From Oscillospiraceae bacterium (lineage in GTDB: Bacteria; Bacillota; Clostridia; Oscillospirales; Ruminococcaceae), in assembly GCA_016297165.1 (NCBI GenBank), contig JAEDHF010000011.1, positions 1-24,324 on the forward strand: DNA of 24,324 bases, read 5' to 3'. Each line of letters opens with the position of its first letter. Position 1 is the first letter of the stretch. The translations under genes and the position numbers were made by a program. Below are positions 1 through 7,299 of this stretch, piece by piece. The notes below the pieces were generated by a model. That model worked only from the letters and a program-made list of their open reading frames with translations. It did not search any database and was not told the origin of the DNA.

Positions 1-32
1 GGCGGCTTCCGCCTGACGAAAAATCTGACTTC

Positions 33-64
33 GCAATCCGCACGCAATCTTTGTGTGGTATTGC
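33..64 (+). promoter_or_regulatory. Leader hairpin upstream of the PASTA lipoprotein
   Basis: Arms at 33-43 and 53-64 can pair (GCAAT-CCGCAC against GTGTGGTATTGC), leaving a short loop about 20 nt before the start codon at 85. The right arm (48-62) matches 20666-20680 at 14 of 15 positions, where it also forms a hairpin before another exported-protein gene. It could be a 5' UTR element or a small interspersed repeat. A shorter inverted repeat GGCGG-CTT-CCGCC lies at 1-13 and may end an upstream gene. Confidence 0.45.
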
Positions 65-84
65 CTTAAAATGAGGTGAATATT

Positions 85-1134
85 ATGAAAAATAGATTAA
101 CTAAGAGCGTGGCTATGCTTACGGTTTTTGCGGCGGTACTTATGGGCGCAGGCTGTGAAGGCGGCGGCGATAAGCCTATGGAGACTACTGCTGTTACGGA
201 AAAGGACCCCGATTTAATGGAAACCCCCGACTTTTCGGGGCTTAGTCTCGAGCAGATTCAGATGAAATACCCTAAGCTTAACATACTGCCCGAATACGAA
301 TACAGCGACGATATCGACGAGGGAGACTTAATTTCACAGTCCCCCGAGGCAGGTACGGAAATCTATAAAAGCGATAAGATTACCGTAGTCATAAGCAGCG
401 GCGGAAAGCTCGTAGAAATAGACGACTATACGAACCGAAATATCGACGACGCAGAAAGCCTTATTAAAAAACAGGGTCTCGAGCTTCGTATCATAAAGGA
501 AGAAAACGAGGAGGTTACGGCTAACTGCATTATAAAAACCGACCCTCCGGCTCGTTCTATGGTTGAAAAGGGGACGGTTGTGACCTGTTACGTTAGTCTC
601 GGCTCCGCTGAACAGGAGCTTTTAATGCCCGACCTCGTAGGCAAGTCCATTGAGGAGGCAACAAAGCTTGCTGGGGAAAACGGCGTAGTCTTAAGCATAA
701 GCTACGATAACGAATCGGATAAGGAGCCCGGAACGGTAATAAGCCAGAGTCTCGACCCCGAAACTCCCGTAGAGGCGGACACAAGGGTAGAGGTAGTAAT
801 AAGCGGCGAAACCTCGGTAAACGAGAGAAAAACCACTATCGTCGTAACCTTTAAGGACGAAGAGCGTTCGGGAGAATACCAGTTCAAGTATTACATCGAC
901 GGCACCCTCCAGGAGGATATGACCGAGATTAAGGAGCTTAGCCTTACGAAGAAAATCGAATGGGAGGTAAAGGGTAAGGATATCCATACTTATTCCATTG
1001 TTGTAACTTATCTTAAGAACGGGGAATCGGGAACTCTTTATGAAATGGAGGTAGATTTCACGCAGGATCCCCCGAAAAAGGAGCACCACGGCACCTTTAA
1101 TTCAAGTATTTTCAAGGAATTAAAGTCACGATAA
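85..1134 (+). CDS. PASTA-domain lipoprotein
   Basis: A 349-residue exported protein. The N-terminus has a basic start, a hydrophobic stretch and Cys24 in LMGAGC, so it is a probable lipoprotein. The lipobox is degenerate because the -3 position is Gly rather than Leu. Three PASTA repeats follow at about residues 47-113, 114-178 and 183-246, each ending in the typical VxVxxSxG strand (VVISSGGK, CYVSLGS, VVISGE). A further beta-rich region of about 90 residues is not recognised. PASTA domains bind muropeptides or peptidoglycan and usually sit on Stk1/PrkC kinases or penicillin-binding proteins. No kinase or transpeptidase domain is present here, so a wall-sensing or wall-docking lipoprotein is the simplest reading. 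ATG 85 is chosen over GTG 76 because AGGTG at 74-78 is well placed for 85. Confidence 0.8.
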   Translation: MKNRLTKSVAMLTVFAAVLMGAGCEGGGDKPMETTAVTEKDPDLMETPDFSGLSLEQIQMKYPKLNILPEYEYSDDIDEGDLISQSPEAGTEIYKSDKITVVISSGGKLVEIDDYTNRNIDDAESLIKKQGLELRIIKEENEEVTANCIIKTDPPARSMVEKGTVVTCYVSLGSAEQELLMPDLVGKSIEEATKLAGENGVVLSISYDNESDKEPGTVISQSLDPETPVEADTRVEVVISGETSVNERKTTIVVTFKDEERSGEYQFKYYIDGTLQEDMTEIKELSLTKKIEWEVKGKDIHTYSIVVTYLKNGESGTLYEMEVDFTQDPPKKEHHGTFNSSIFKELKSR

Positions 1135-1282
1135 TACTTACAAAAGCCCCAATTTTGACGAATTCGTTAAAGTGGATAGTTGAAATTCGTGCAGTATCAC
1201 AGTAATGATTACAAAGAGGTTACAGTTTCCGTGTTTCACCTACTTACGCTTTGCCACATTTGCAGCATAAAATATATGGAAA

Positions 1283-1312
1283 TTGCAATATGTAACCGAT
1301 GGGCGTTATAAT
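1283..1312 (+). promoter_or_regulatory. Possible upstream pilin promoter P1
   Basis: TTGCAA at 1283-1288 and TATAAT at 1307-1312 with an 18-nt spacer. The -35 box is the same as in the better P2, but the spacer is one base longer than in other promoters of this window. Confidence 0.4.
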
Positions 1313-1387
1313 ATCCAAAATGTAACGTTTTCTTTAGTTATTTTTTATAAAATTGTGGCTTTACCGCAAAAAAATTAAAAAAACCAC

Positions 1388-1416
1388 TTGCAAAATCTTC
1401 CGAAATGGATTATACT
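1388..1416 (+). promoter_or_regulatory. Main pilin promoter P2
   Basis: TTGCAA at 1388-1393 and TATACT at 1411-1416 are separated by exactly 17 nt, a good SigA-type vegetative promoter. Transcription should begin near 1423, giving a leader of about 80 nt. Confidence 0.7.
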
Positions 1417-1427
1417 GTGATTACAGC

Positions 1428-1496
1428 GAGAGGATAAACTCTCAAAGTAGGATATAACCCTACGGGGTTATACATAAAAAATTTTTTATAAGGAGG
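1428..1496 (+). promoter_or_regulatory. Structured pilin 5' UTR and ribosome binding site
   Basis: Three inverted repeats lie between the promoter and the start codon: GAGAG/CTCTC at 1428-1443, an 8-bp stem closed by a C(UACG)G tetraloop at 1453-1472, and the palindrome ATAAAAAATTTTTTAT at 1474-1489. A perfect ribosome binding site AAGGAGG follows at 1490-1496. UNCG tetraloops are exceptionally stable, so the leader may protect the mRNA from decay or control access to the ribosome binding site. Confidence 0.55.
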
Positions 1497-1504
1497 AAAA
1501 AACA

Positions 1505-2200
1505 ATGATAAAGTTTTTCCAGAAGCTTAAGGCTAAAAAGGGCTTTACACTCGTTGAATTAATCGTAGTTATCGCTATCATCGGTGTATTAGCTGCAATC
1601 CTCATTCCTACAATGTTAGGATACGTTACATCTTCCAGAGTTACATCCGCTAACTCTACAACAGCATCTCTTAAGAACAACATCGACTCGTTCTTAACAA
1701 AGTGCGACACAGCAGGTTACGGTATGAAGCTCTCTGACAGTGCTACCGCTACTCTCGAAATCAAGGTTGACGGCGAATGGTCTGTTGAAGTTAAGGGTGC
1801 GTCTGATTTCGGCGAAGGTTCCGACGGTACAGCTGCTTTCAAGAAAAAGGATGGCGTAGGTGAGTGGAAAACAGGTGCTGCAAAAACAGTAGAAAACAAA
1901 TCTTTAGCTGACGCTGCAGATAACGCAACACTTATGCTCGCTTATGAATTAAAGGCTCTCTTCCCCGACATCAAGGGTGCTTATGCTAAGGTTTACCTCG
2001 TAGGCGGTAAGGCTAAGTACGCTTGGTACACAGCAGATTCTAATGGCACCGATAGTGTTGATGCTCCCGGTGTAGATGACTTCGAAGCTGAAAAGTTCGA
2101 CTGGGACGAAAAGACAGCAGGTGTATCCTCTGATGGGTTCATTGTTGGTACAGCTCCCGCTCTCGTTCTCGGTAAAGCTTCAGCAGCATCAGGTTCCTAA
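1505..2200 (+). CDS. Type IV pilin-like protein (major pilin candidate)
   Basis: A 231-residue prepilin with a class III signal: KAKKG then FTLVE, with cleavage expected after Gly13 and the conserved Glu at position 5 of the mature protein. The hydrophobic assembly helix covers about residues 14-38. The rest has no family match that I recognise; it is rich in Ala, Asp, Lys and Gly and has a single Cys. AAGGAGG is 8 nt upstream of the start. Frequent ACA, GCT, GTA and CTC codons resemble the rpsB/tsf genes of this window more than the second pilin does, which together with the strong promoter suggests high expression. The family forms type IV pili or pseudopili. In Ruminococcus albus a Pil-type protein (CbpC) is linked to cellulose adhesion, so an adhesive role is possible. 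No assembly ATPase, prepilin peptidase or platform protein lies in the window. Confidence 0.88.
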   Translation: MIKFFQKLKAKKGFTLVELIVVIAIIGVLAAILIPTMLGYVTSSRVTSANSTTASLKNNIDSFLTKCDTAGYGMKLSDSATATLEIKVDGEWSVEVKGASDFGEGSDGTAAFKKKDGVGEWKTGAAKTVENKSLADAADNATLMLAYELKALFPDIKGAYAKVYLVGGKAKYAWYTADSNGTDSVDAPGVDDFEAEKFDWDEKTAGVSSDGFIVGTAPALVLGKASAASGS

Positions 2201-2246
2201 TATAAACGAGAAAGCGTTTGGTTGAGACCAACGAATTACGGATTTA

Positions 2247-2287
2247 CAATTTCCCCGGCGGCGTAAGCCGTTGGGGAAATATTGTTA
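2247..2287 (+). terminator. Hairpin between pilin and metalloprotease
   Basis: An inverted repeat with arms ACAATTTCCCCGGCGG and CCGTTGGGGAAATATTGT (G-U pairs allowed) closes just before ATG 2290. There is no clean U-run after it. It may be a processing or attenuating hairpin that keeps downstream expression below pilin levels, and it overlaps the region where the next gene's ribosome binding site must lie. A smaller hairpin, CGTTTGGT/ACCAACG, precedes it at about 2214-2232. Confidence 0.55.
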
Positions 2288-2289
2288 TT

Positions 2290-3231
2290 ATGAAAAAGAG
2301 TAAAAAGATTCTATACGGCGCAGTAATATCAGTCGCCCTGATTGCGGCGGCAGCTATTATTTTTAAGGCACTTATTGATTACCACGTTATCCATATTGAA
2401 AAGCCCTACGAGCCGGTATATATCTCCCCGGATAATCTCGGCTCCGCCGAATATCTTGAGGGAAACTCGGCTATGGTTTTAATATTCGCCGATACGGATA
2501 GCTTTTCCTGGAGCTTCGATAACGAAGAAGACAGGAAGCTACGGTCCGATATTTTCGGTTATGTGAAAATTGCGGCTGAATGGTTAGAAGCCGAGGGAAG
2601 GAAATATGGAAAAAATCTTAATATAATATATCCCGAAAACGAGAAGGATAAGGTTCTTTATTACGAAGCAAGGTTAGAGGGCGGTTTGCCTGTTGATTAT
2701 TATCACAAAAAAAAGACCTCTGCTGCGGCAGAAAGCGATTTTGTGAGCCGTTTTGTCGATAACGAGGGAATTCGTAAGGATTACGGCTGTAAAAACGCTT
2801 CATATTTAATTTTTTATAAGAATGATCCCGAAAATGAGTTTACCCCCTTTGCTTATTGCTGTTATGATGAAGAGCTTACCTACGGGTATGAATTCTGCTA
2901 TTTCCCGGACTCCTATGGCGATTATATATTATGCCCTTCGGTAATAGCACATGAATATCTTCATACCTTCGGAGCTATGGATATGTACGCTGTGGCAGGA
3001 TTCGACCCTGCCCCATATAATGCTAATGAGAACTCCCGGGACTATTTTAATGAAAATTTTCCGACGGATATAATGTTTTCAACAAAATCACCCTTGACAG
3101 ATGCCCGGGAAAGTGATAAAATTGATAATGAGATAACTGACGTTACCGCATATTATATTGGCTGGGTAGATTTTCCGTCAGAGATTATTGATGAATTGCG
3201 CCTTGTCCATAGCCAATTCGACAAACCGTAG
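2290..3231 (+). CDS. Membrane-anchored metzincin-like metalloprotease
   Basis: A 313-residue protein with a basic N-terminus and one hydrophobic segment (about residues 8-28), so it is either membrane-anchored with the body outside or secreted. The key motif is HEYLHTFGAMD: His221, Glu222, His225, Gly228 and Asp231 fit HExxHxxGxxD, the metzincin zinc site with Asp as third ligand known from snapalysin-type (M7) enzymes. DIM at 260-262, 31 residues on, looks like the Met-turn. The rest is acidic and aromatic-rich and not recognised. It sits between two prepilin genes and its stop is 15 nt before the next start, so a role in pilus processing or surface protein turnover is an inference. ATG 2290 is chosen because the earlier TTG (2218) would put a long hydrophilic stretch before the membrane segment and lies in hairpin sequence. 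The ribosome binding site is weak. Confidence 0.72.
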   Translation: MKKSKKILYGAVISVALIAAAAIIFKALIDYHVIHIEKPYEPVYISPDNLGSAEYLEGNSAMVLIFADTDSFSWSFDNEEDRKLRSDIFGYVKIAAEWLEAEGRKYGKNLNIIYPENEKDKVLYYEARLEGGLPVDYYHKKKTSAAAESDFVSRFVDNEGIRKDYGCKNASYLIFYKNDPENEFTPFAYCCYDEELTYGYEFCYFPDSYGDYILCPSVIAHEYLHTFGAMDMYAVAGFDPAPYNANENSRDYFNENFPTDIMFSTKSPLTDARESDKIDNEITDVTAYYIGWVDFPSEIIDELRLVHSQFDKP

Positions 3232-3246
3232 TTGGAGGTTAATACA

Positions 3247-3840
3247 ATGATTGGTTTTGTTAATAGAATAAGAAGCAAAAAAGGTTTTACTATTATTGAG
3301 CTCGTAGTCGTTATGGCTATTATAGGCGTAATCCTCGCTATGGTGCTCCCGAATATTATGGCGTCTGATAGACCCGCTAAGGGAAACGCCCTCGCTAAGG
3401 ATTTCTTCTATAAGACACAGGATACTATGAGTATATCTAAGATAGCTAATCCGAAGGCTACCTTTGCGGCGTATTTCTATGCAGCTCTTGATAGCATGGG
3501 ACAGGTTACCGAAACGGGTATGTATAACGCGTCCGGCGGTTTTGTTCCCTTCGTTAACAGTACCTTTAACCCCGACACAGCAAACGACACCCAGAAGGTG
3601 CAGAAGCGTTTCTATGACTGCTGTGAAAGCTATTTCGTGGGCGCAGAAAAACTTGGCGGTATCGTAATTGTGGACGTGAATACGAATTTCGCAGTACAGG
3701 GCTGTTACTGGTTCGAAACGACAAAGGATCAGTTCAACGCTCTTCCTTCCTCGAAGATTTTCAGTAATGATAATGTTATCGAGGGTTATTACTGCGGCGC
3801 TTATCCTACAAGCCTCGTTATGGCAGGTAAGGCGTTCTGA
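3247..3840 (+). CDS. Type IV pilin-like protein (second prepilin)
   Basis: A 197-residue prepilin whose 13-residue leader ends in KKG before FTIIELVVVMAIIG, with mature Glu5 present (Glu18 of the precursor). The leader length and cleavage context match those of the pilin at 1505, so both are probably processed by the same prepilin peptidase. After the helix the protein has no clear similarity to the first pilin; it contains a Cys pair (YDCCESYF) and further Cys residues that could form disulfides. TTGGAGG at 3232-3238 is the ribosome binding site and ATG 3247 the start. The gene probably shares a transcript with the metalloprotease. It may be a minor pilin or tip adhesin. Confidence 0.85.
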   Translation: MIGFVNRIRSKKGFTIIELVVVMAIIGVILAMVLPNIMASDRPAKGNALAKDFFYKTQDTMSISKIANPKATFAAYFYAALDSMGQVTETGMYNASGGFVPFVNSTFNPDTANDTQKVQKRFYDCCESYFVGAEKLGGIVIVDVNTNFAVQGCYWFETTKDQFNALPSSKIFSNDNVIEGYYCGAYPTSLVMAGKAF

Positions 3841-3851
3841 TGTGAATATTG

Positions 3852-3890
3852 GCGGCGGCGGAGCTTTAGCGGAGCCGCCGCTTTGTTTTA
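3852..3890 (+). terminator. Terminator of the pilin cluster
   Basis: GC-rich inverted repeat (GCGGCGG against CCGCCGC) followed by TTTGTTTT, 12 nt after the second prepilin stop. Confidence 0.75.
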
Positions 3891-3892
3891 TG

Positions 3893-3930
3893 AAACCCAC
3901 CCCCGAAGCTTTAGCTTCGGGGGTGGGTTT
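3893..3930. terminator. Perfect 17-bp bidirectional terminator
   Basis: Two 17-base arms that are exact reverse complements (AAACCCACCCCCGAAGC on the left) surround a UUUA loop and end in TTTT. The symmetry suits termination from both the pilin cluster and the convergent sseB-like gene. Confidence 0.8.
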
Positions 3931-3945
3931 TGATGTGATGTGAAA

Positions 3946-3993
3946 CCGCCGGGCAAACAGACTTCCGTATAAACGAAAGCTGTCGCCCGGCGG
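3946..3993. repeat. CCGCCGGGC hairpin, copy 1
   Basis: Arms CCGCCGGGC and GCCCGGCGG enclose about 30 nt; internal ACAG/CTGT can extend the stem. It starts 7 nt past the stop of the minus-strand sseB-like gene. A related hairpin with the same 9-base arms follows the ilvE gene at 8944-8984. Confidence 0.6.
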
Positions 3994-3999
3994 CGTGGT

Positions 4000-4815
4000 T
4001 TACTTTGTATAGAAGGGCTCGGTTACCTGCTTTGCGCCCTCTCCGTAAGGGGAGTTAAGGGGAGCGGCGATAATCGGGAATTTCGATAAGAAAAGCTTTG
4101 CCGTAGCCGAAATTGAGTCCGCTATCTTCTTGCATCTCTCCGGCTCAGCCTCAATATTGAGAGTAAAGAGATAATGCTCTCTTCCCTCCGCTAACATCAT
4201 ACAGAAATAAGCGGATTTAACCTCGGGATATTTCCCTAAGGATTTCTTAAGAGATTCTAAAACCGAATCGGGAACGTTACTCGGCCTACCGAACTTAATC
4301 TCGATTTTCTTTTCCTCGGGCTGCTGCGGCGCTTCCTTCGCCTGCTGCATTTCCTGCATCTTCTTCTCCATAACCTCAAGGATAGACTTTAAAGCCTCCC
4401 GGTTAAAGATAATGTTCTCGCCCATAGGGTTAATAACGAATCCTGAAACTGCGTCGGACTTGAAAACGAGCTGTGCTATCTGTGGGAAAACAACCACGAT
4501 TGTATTTACCCTCTCGTTCTTATTCCATTTCTGGAATTCGTTTATATCGGTAAAAATTGCAAAATAGCTTTCACCCTTGCTGTTTTTTATAAGCTTAAAG
4601 CTTACCTTTGAATTTTCGGGGATTTTTACTTTTCCGTCGCCCTGAAGAACGTTTCCGTCCTCTCCGATTATGTCGGCAGGAGCAAAATAGCTCGCCTTTA
4701 TTGCTTCCTCGATGAGCTTGGACTGTGTTTCCTTGTTTTCGTCCTTGTTTACTGCCTGCATAGCTGCAACCAGATTCTCATTCTTTAAGTCGGGGAATAT
4801 ATTTTTATCTGCCAT
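4000..4815 (-). CDS. SseB-family protein
   Basis: A 271-residue cytoplasmic protein with two parts. Residues about 15-130 fit the SseB N-terminal domain, including the YFAIFTDINEFQKW and NRE segments. Residues about 168-270 fit the SseB C-terminal domain, ending in SPYGEGAKQVTEPFYTK. A Gln/Lys/Glu-rich linker (about 145-170) joins them. SseB was named for enhanced serine sensitivity in E. coli; its biochemical role is unclear, and related domains occur in type VII secretion and TerD-linked contexts. AAAGGAAT precedes ATG 4815 and a strong promoter lies 35-63 nt upstream. It is monocistronic and divergent from the P-type ATPase. Confidence 0.8.
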   Translation of the reverse strand: MADKNIFPDLKNENLVAAMQAVNKDENKETQSKLIEEAIKASYFAPADIIGEDGNVLQGDGKVKIPENSKVSFKLIKNSKGESYFAIFTDINEFQKWNKNERVNTIVVVFPQIAQLVFKSDAVSGFVINPMGENIIFNREALKSILEVMEKKMQEMQQAKEAPQQPEEKKIEIKFGRPSNVPDSVLESLKKSLGKYPEVKSAYFCMMLAEGREHYLFTLNIEAEPERCKKIADSISATAKLFLSKFPIIAAPLNSPYGEGAKQVTEPFYTK

Positions 4816-4849
4816 TATTATTATTCCTTTCGATACTGTATTATTGCTT

Positions 4850-4878
4850 ATTATAGCATAATAAGGGGATTATTTCAA
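4850..4878 (-). promoter_or_regulatory. Promoter of the SseB-family gene
   Basis: On the minus strand, TTGAAA (4878-4873) and TATAAT (4855-4850) are separated by 17 nt. Confidence 0.75.
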
Positions 4879-4907
4879 GCCTTTTGAGAAATTATTATAC
4901 TAATCTG

Positions 4908-4936
4908 TTTACAAAGTCGGTAAAAAGTAGTATAAT
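4908..4936 (+). promoter_or_regulatory. Promoter of the P-type ATPase-rnhA unit
   Basis: TTTACA (4908-4913) and TATAAT (4931-4936) with a 17-nt spacer. The leader would be only about 20 nt. The divergent sseB-like promoter starts 30 nt away, so a regulator bound here could affect both. Confidence 0.8.
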
Positions 4937-4965
4937 TCTTATATTAAGTTACAGGAGATATGCTT

Positions 4966-7299
4966 ATGACCGATAGAATTAAAGGACTTTCCTCCGCCGA
5001 AGTTGAGGAACGTGTAAAAAAAGGCCTTGTTAACGGCGATATGAATATAAAAACTAAAAGCGTTAAGCAGATTATTTTCGAAAATACCCTTACCTTCTTT
5101 AATTTTCTGAATATTGCCCTTGCTGTCCTTGTTATAGTTTTCGGCGAGCTTAAGAACGCTATGTTCGCTATGGTAATAGTCTGTAATACCGCTATCGGTA
5201 TTATTCAGGAAATACGCTCAAAGCGCATTATCGACCGCCTTACCCTTATTTCTGCGCCGAAGGCTGTGGCAGTAAGAGATGGCGGCGAAAAGGAGATTGC
5301 TACCTCGGAAATCGTTCTCGACGACCTTCTCGTTTTCCGTGCAGGAAGTCAGATTTCCGCCGACTGTGATGTTGTTTCGGGGGAATGCGAGGTTAACGAG
5401 AGCCTTATTACGGGAGAGAGCGACCCCGTCTATAAGAAGGAGGGGGAAAAGCTCCTTTCGGGAAGCTTTATCGTGAGCGGCGAGGTGAAGGCGGTTGCCT
5501 CCGCTATCGGCGCCGACAGCTTTGCCAATAAAATTACCGGCGGCGCAAAGTATTTCAAGAAAACCGAATCAAAAATGATGAATGCCATAAATAAGGTGCT
5601 TAAGGTTATCTCAATCTGCATTATCCCCATGATGGCGATACTTATCTATGACGGAATCTTCGTAACGGATCAGGGGCTCAGCCGTGCCGTAACAAGTACC
5701 GTTGCGGCGGTTATCGGTATGATACCCGAGGGACTTGTGCTCCTCTCCAGCGTTGTCCTTGCCGTAAGCTCAATCCGCCTTGCTATGAATAAGACCCTTG
5801 TGCAGGATTTGTACTGCATAGAAACCCTTGCCCGTGTGGATGTGCTTTGTCTCGATAAAACGGGAACTATTACCGAGGGCAGTATGCAGGTTGAGGAGGT
5901 TATGGCTCTTGATAACGCCTCTAACGATGAAATCGACAGTGCTATGACCGCCCTTATGTGTTCCCTCTCTGACGGAAACCCGACTTTCAATGCCGCTAAG
6001 GAAAGATGGAGCGGCGAAAGCGATATGACTGCCGAAAGGATACTGCCCTTCAGCTCCGCTAAAAAATGGAGCGGCGCACAGTTTAAGAGCGTAACCTTCA
6101 TTATGGGCGCAGGAGAATTCATTTTAGGCGCAGACTATGAGAAAATAAGAGAAACTGCAGATAAATTTTCCGAGGGCGGAAGGAGAGTTATCCTTCTCGC
6201 TAAATCCGATAAGCCTTTTCGGGAAAAGGACCTGCCCGAATCGGTAGAGCCCGTAGCCCTTATCGCTATTTCCGATAAGATAAGAGCCGAAGCCCCCGAT
6301 ACCCTCCGCTATTTTAAGGAACAGGGCGTAGAAATAAAGATTATTTCGGGAGATAACCCCGTTACGGTAAGCGCAGTAGCCGAAAAGGCGGGCGTATTCG
6401 GCGCCGAAAGGTATATCGACGCTTCAAGAGTAGAAAATATCGCCGAGGTAATCGACGATTATACCGTTTTCGGCCGTGTTACCCCCTCACAGAAGCTTGA
6501 AATCGTGAAGGCCCTTAAGGCTAAGGGTCATACCGTCGGAATGACGGGAGACGGCGTAAACGACGTTCTCGCCCTTAAGGAGGCGGACTGCTCCGTAGCT
6601 ATGCAAAGCGGAAGCGACGCAGCACGAAACGTTTCCAACCTTGTGCTTTTAGACAGTAATTTCGCCTCAATGCCAAAGGTAGTTTCCGAGGGAAGACGCT
6701 CTATCAATAATGTTGAGCGTTCGGCGGTACTGTTCCTGTCGAAAACGGTGTATAGCTTCCTTTTAGCGGTGCTGTTCATTATAATCAGGCCGCCCTTCCT
6801 CTTTGAGCCTATCCACATGACCCTCGTAAACGCCCTTACTATCGGCGCTCCCAGCTTTTTACTGGCTTTACAGGTAAATAAATCCCTTATAAAGGGAAGC
6901 TTCGTGTCCAACGTTATGAAAAAGGCTGTGCCTAACGGTATTTCCGTTGTGGCGGCTATGGGTGGGGTTATTATCCTTACGAGTATTTTGGGGCTCTCCG
7001 TTCCCGAGATGAGTACCACGGCAACAATAGTGCTTGCGGCGCTGTCATTTATGATAGTGATAGGCTGCTGCCGTCCCTTTAAGGCCTGGAAGGCGGGAAT
7101 GGTAGTTGTTCTCGTCGCCGCCTTCGTAGGGGCAGCCCTCCTTTTCAGCGGCTTCTTCGATATCGTCCCCGTTACCGATGATATGCTCGTTTCTATTGTA
7201 GCCCTTTCTCTCGGCGGTACGCTTCTTATGGCAGTACTCGGCTACGCTTCGAGAAAAATAGCCGATAGTTGGCAGAAAGGCACAAAGGCTAATGTCTGA
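4966..7299 (+). CDS. P-type cation-transporting ATPase
   Basis: A 777-residue membrane pump. Signature motifs are in order: TGES (from residue 149, dephosphorylation loop), PEGL in membrane helix 4, DKTGT with phosphorylated Asp297, a KKWSG segment in the nucleotide-binding domain, and TGDGVND (527-533) in the hinge. Hydrophobic helices cluster as two before TGES, two around PEGL and about six at the C-terminus, as in P2-type pumps. There is no N-terminal metal-binding CXXC domain, which argues against a copper or zinc P1B pump. PEGLV instead of PEGLP and the compact size resemble CtpE-like or Ca2+-type bacterial ATPases, so Ca2+ or another divalent cation is likely but unproven. AGGAG at 4953-4957 fits ATG 4966, not ATG 4960. 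The gene overlaps rnhA by 8 nt. Confidence 0.9.
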   Translation: MTDRIKGLSSAEVEERVKKGLVNGDMNIKTKSVKQIIFENTLTFFNFLNIALAVLVIVFGELKNAMFAMVIVCNTAIGIIQEIRSKRIIDRLTLISAPKAVAVRDGGEKEIATSEIVLDDLLVFRAGSQISADCDVVSGECEVNESLITGESDPVYKKEGEKLLSGSFIVSGEVKAVASAIGADSFANKITGGAKYFKKTESKMMNAINKVLKVISICIIPMMAILIYDGIFVTDQGLSRAVTSTVAAVIGMIPEGLVLLSSVVLAVSSIRLAMNKTLVQDLYCIETLARVDVLCLDKTGTITEGSMQVEEVMALDNASNDEIDSAMTALMCSLSDGNPTFNAAKERWSGESDMTAERILPFSSAKKWSGAQFKSVTFIMGAGEFILGADYEKIRETADKFSEGGRRVILLAKSDKPFREKDLPESVEPVALIAISDKIRAEAPDTLRYFKEQGVEIKIISGDNPVTVSAVAEKAGVFGAERYIDASRVENIAEVIDDYTVFGRVTPSQKLEIVKALKAKGHTVGMTGDGVNDVLALKEADCSVAMQSGSDAARNVSNLVLLDSNFASMPKVVSEGRRSINNVERSAVLFLSKTVYSFLLAVLFIIIRPPFLFEPIHMTLVNALTIGAPSFLLALQVNKSLIKGSFVSNVMKKAVPNGISVVAAMGGVIILTSILGLSVPEMSTTATIVLAALSFMIVIGCCRPFKAWKAGMVVVLVAAFVGAALLFSGFFDIVPVTDDMLVSIVALSLGGTLLMAVLGYASRKIADSWQKGTKANV

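Larger units (their letters stand above)
1135..1504. other. Long pilin upstream region, no gene
   Basis: These 370 bases hold no convincing ORF. The 3' half is AT-rich and carries two promoter-like pairs, at 1283-1312 and 1388-1416, and a structured leader. The motif TGTAAC occurs at 1291-1296 and 1320-1325, near the upstream promoter, and could be a regulator site. The first 120 bases show nothing I recognise. Confidence 0.6.

Noticed and set aside
2218..2289. Longer N-terminus for the metalloprotease from TTG 2218
   Set aside because: The segment coincides with hairpin sequence and would add about 24 hydrophilic residues before the signal-anchor.
3178..3900. Minus-strand 240-residue open frame over the second prepilin
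   Set aside because: It lies antisense to a clear prepilin gene and spans its terminator. The composition has no domain and there is no ribosome binding site.
5670..6122. Minus-strand 150-residue frame inside the P-type ATPase gene
   Set aside because: Antisense shadow of a gene with all catalytic motifs intact.
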